From NCBI GenBank assembly GCA_036557505.1, contig DATBHM010000196.1:1-6979 (forward strand): 6,979 bases of DNA, in the 5' to 3' direction. The stretch is from DATBHM01 sp036557505. Lineage in GTDB: Bacteria > Actinomycetota > UBA4738 > JACQTL01. The position numbers were made by a program, and so were the translations under genes. Below are positions 4,471 through 6,979 of this stretch, in pieces (position 1 is the stretch's first letter; each line of letters begins with the position of its first letter). The notes under the pieces are model-generated. The model had not been told where the DNA came from and searched no databases. It saw nothing but the letters and a program-made list of their open reading frames with translations.

Positions 4471-6979
4471 ATGAAGATCGGGTGGCCGGCCATCCGGCAG
4501 GTGCGAACCGGCGACGTGCACGCCGACGGCGAGACCTCGTATTCCAAGCGGACCATCGAGCTCCGTCCCCGAACCGAACACGCCGACCGGGTGGTGAAGT
4601 CGGTGTGCCCGTACTGCGCCGTCGGGTGCGGTCAGGACGTGCACGTCCGGGACGGGAAGATCCTCGACATCGAGGGCGACCCGGATTCGCCGATCTCCCG
4701 CGGTCGGTTGTGCCCGAAAGGCGCGGCGACGTTCCAGCTGGTGACCGGATCCCATCGCGAGCAGCGGGTGCTGTACCGGCGGCCGTACGCCGCCGAGTGG
4801 GAGCAGATCCCGCTCGACCGGGCGATGGAAATGGTCGCCGACCGCGTGCGGGCGTCGCGGGACGCGAACTGGGAGGACGCGGACGACGACGGCAACCCCC
4901 TGCACCGCACGCTCGCCATCGCCCACCTGGGCGGCGCGACGCTCGACAACGAGGAGAACTACCTCATCAAGAAGCTGTTCACGGGCTTGGGGATCGTCCA
5001 GATCGAGAACCAGGCCCGCATATGACACAGCGCCACGGTCCCCGGTCTGGGGACCTCGTTCGGAAGGGGCGGCGCGACCACCTTCCAGCAGGACCTGATC
5101 AACAGCGACTGCATCGTGATCGAGGGCTCGAACATGGCCGAGTGCCACCCGGTCGGGTTCCAGTGGGTGATGGAGGCCAAGAAGCGCGGCGCGACGATCA
5201 TCCACGTCGATCCCCGGTTCACCAGGACGAGCGCGATGGCCGACGTCCACGTCCCGATCCGGGCCGGCAGCGACATCGTGTTCCTGGGCGCGATCGTCCG
5301 CCACATCATCGAGAACGAGCGCTACTTCTCCGAATACCTCGTCAACTACACGAACGCGCCGGTGATCGTCTCCGACGACTTCCGTGACACCGAGGACCTC
5401 GACGGCCTGTTCAGCGGGTGGGACGCGGATCTGGGCGTCTACCAGCACGCCTCGTGGCAGTACAAGGGCGCGCCGGTGGCAGCGTCCGCCGGCGAGACGG
5501 AGATGTCAGGCGAGGCCGGACAGGGCCAGGCCGGCGAGGGACAGACGTACATGCCGGTGTCGCACGAGGAACGCGACGAGACCATGCAGGACCCCCGCTG
5601 CATCCTGCAGATCGTCCGGCGCCACTTCGCCCGGTACTCGCCGGAGATGGTCGAGGAGGCCTGCGGGATCCCCAGGGAGATGTTCCTGAAGGTCGCCGAC
5701 GCGCTGTGCGCCAACTCGCGCCGGGAGTTCACCTCGGCGTTCGTGTACTCGGTCGGCTGGACGCAGCACTCCAAGGGCGTCCAGTACATCCGCACGGCCG
5801 CCATCATCCAGCTGCTGCTCGGGAACATCGGCCGCCCCGGCGGCGGCATCCTGGCGCTCCGGGGCCACGCCTCGATCCAGGGTTCGACCGACATCCCCAC
5901 GCTCTACGACCTGCTCCCCGGCTACCTCGGGATGCCGAAGGCCGCGACCGACCCGACGCTCGAGCGGTACCTCGAGAACAACGTCGCCCCCTCGGGGTGG
6001 TGGTCGGAGCTTCCCAAGTACGTCGTGTCGCTGCTGAAGGCGTGGTTCGGCAGCGCCGCCGGCGAGGGGAACGACTGGTGCTACGACTACCTGCCCCGAC
6101 TGTCCGGCGACCACTCGCACCTGACGACCGTGGCCGACATGGCCGACGGCGCGGTCGAGGGGTACTTCGTGATGGGGGAGAACCCCACGGTGGGGTCGGT
6201 GCACGGAGCGTTGCAGCGCAAGGGGCTCCGTGAGCTCAAGTGGATGGTGGTGCGGGACTTCGCGCCGACCGAGACGGCCGAGTTCTGGCGGGACGCGCCG
6301 GAGATCCGACGCGGGGAGGTCCGGCCCCAGGACATCGGCACCGAGGTGTTCTTCTTCCCGGCGGCGGCGCACACGGAGAAGGACGGGACGTTCACCAACA
6401 CCCAGCGGCTGGTCCAGTGGCACCACAAGGCCGTCGAGCCGCCCGGCGACTGCCGGAGCGAGCTCTGGTTCATGTACCACCTTGGCCGGCTCCTGAAGGC
6501 CCGGTACGCGTCGTCGTTCGAGTCGAGGGACCTGCCCGTGAAGAACCTCACGTGGAGCTACCCGGTCGCGGGCGTGCACCAGGAACCGAGCGCCGACGCG
6601 GTGCTGCGCGAGATCAACGGCTCCACCGTGGAGGACTCCAGGCCGGTGTCCGGCTACCTGGAGCTGAAGGACGACGGCTCGACCGCGTGCGGGTGCTGGC
6701 TGTACTCGGGGGTGTACGCCGACGGTGTGAACCAGGCCGCCCGGCGGAAGCCGGGCTCACAGCAGTCCTGGGTGGCCCCGGAGTGGGCGTGGGCCTGGCC
6801 CTCCAACCGCCGGATGATGTACAACCGCGCGTCCGCGGACCCCGAGGGCAACCCGTGGTCCGAACGCAAGCGCTACGTATGGTGGGACGCCGACAAGGGG
6901 AAATGGACGGGGGAGGACATCCCCGACTTCATCGAGGACCGCCCGCCCGACTACCGGCCGAAGCGGGGGGCGAAGGGCC
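4471..6979 (+). CDS. fdnG: Selenocysteine-containing formate dehydrogenase alpha subunit (FdnG-like), C-terminus beyond window
   Basis: It oxidises formate to CO2 (possibly also the reverse) at a molybdenum or tungsten bis-pterin site. The window covers 836 codons; about 190 C-terminal residues (pterin-binding domain) are missing. The frame contains TGA at 5023-5025, read as Sec185. An N-terminal [4Fe-4S] site is Cys46, Cys49, Cys53 and Cys81 (CX2CX3CX27C) followed by Lys83. Then come NQARI-Sec-His186, GRGGATT (199-205), EGSNMAECHPVGF (218-230), HVDPRF (245-250), GNIGRPGGG (451-459) and LRGH-IQG, all as in E. coli FdnG. The last visible segment, KWTGEDIPDF, also matches FdnG. No twin-arginine signal or hydrophobic leader precedes the Fe-S domain, so a cytoplasmic location is inferred. 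A Gly/Glu/Gln/Ala-rich insert at about 336-360 is extra relative to FdnG. Partner subunits should lie downstream. The fdnG symbol marks homology; fdhA or fdoG naming is equally possible. Confidence 0.95.
5023..5025 (+). other. UGA selenocysteine codon (Sec185)
   Basis: This in-frame TGA is the only interruption of the formate dehydrogenase reading frame in the window. It falls between NQARI and HSATVPGLG. The corresponding residue in E. coli FdnG and FdhF is the metal-ligating selenocysteine, followed by the catalytic His. Homology continues in the same frame without shift on both sides, which rules out a truncating frameshift. Confidence 0.95.
5026..5055 (+). promoter_or_regulatory. SECIS element for selenocysteine insertion
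   Basis: Right after the UGA, the arm GGUCCCC (5037-5043) pairs perfectly with GGGGACC (5049-5055), leaving the apical loop GGUCU (5044-5048). The loop starts 18 nt after the UGA, which is the spacing I recall for E. coli fdhF, whose loop also reads GGUCU and contacts SelB. Unlike that element, the stem has no bulged U, and no good lower stem is seen. Confidence 0.88.

Noticed and set aside
5023..5025. Nonsense mutation or sequencing error breaking the formate dehydrogenase
   Set aside because: The TGA falls precisely on the catalytic Sec position, the frame continues unshifted, and a SECIS hairpin follows at the right distance.
3967..5448. 493-residue open frame on the minus strand
   Set aside because: It runs antisense across the zinc-knuckle gene, the intergenic region and the Sec codon of the formate dehydrogenase. 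Its Val/Asp/Arg/His-rich composition is typical of an antisense shadow, and it shows no motifs.
5506..6579. 357-residue open frame on the minus strand
   Set aside because: It is antisense to strongly conserved formate dehydrogenase sequence, with low-complexity Arg/Val/Leu/Pro composition and no domain signature.

Overview
The window is very GC-rich, with strong G/C preference at third codon positions and long antisense shadow frames. It reads as a chromosomal fragment of a high-GC actinobacterium (Actinomycetota). The best lineage hints are an ECF sigma factor overlapping a CU044_5270-like membrane protein, and a formate dehydrogenase of the type I associate with actinobacteria. The order or genus cannot be fixed from the sequence alone.

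Layout. Minus strand: the N-terminal part of a Kelch-repeat lipoprotein (1-473, runs off the left edge), then a GH13 subfamily 18 sugar phosphorylase (523-2250) upstream of it on the same strand. A 104-bp divergent intergenic region follows. Plus strand: an ECF-type sigma factor (2355-2921) overlaps by 8 nt a single-pass membrane protein (2914-3903), and a strong Rho-independent terminator (3924-3967) closes this pair. Next come a 75-residue putative zinc-knuckle protein (4048-4275), a 195-bp intergenic stretch with a long hairpin and a tandem heptamer, and a molybdenum/tungsten formate dehydrogenase alpha subunit (4471 to the right edge, incomplete).

The main result is in the last gene. Its frame is interrupted by TGA at 5023-5025, exactly where FdnG/FdhF-type formate dehydrogenases carry catalytic selenocysteine (context NQARI-U-HSATV). 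Eighteen nucleotides after the TGA there is a GGUCU apical loop on a perfect 7-bp stem, a convincing bacterial SECIS element. The two open frames on either side are therefore one selenoprotein gene, not a pseudogene or two genes. The protein has no Tat signal, unlike E. coli FdnG, so it is probably cytoplasmic.

The genes do not form one pathway. They look like four neighbouring units: Kelch lipoprotein plus phosphorylase, the sigma/membrane-protein regulatory pair, the small zinc protein, and the start of a formate dehydrogenase operon. No selenocysteine-insertion genes, FDH accessory genes or mobile elements are visible. No gene-free stretch exceeds 300 bases.
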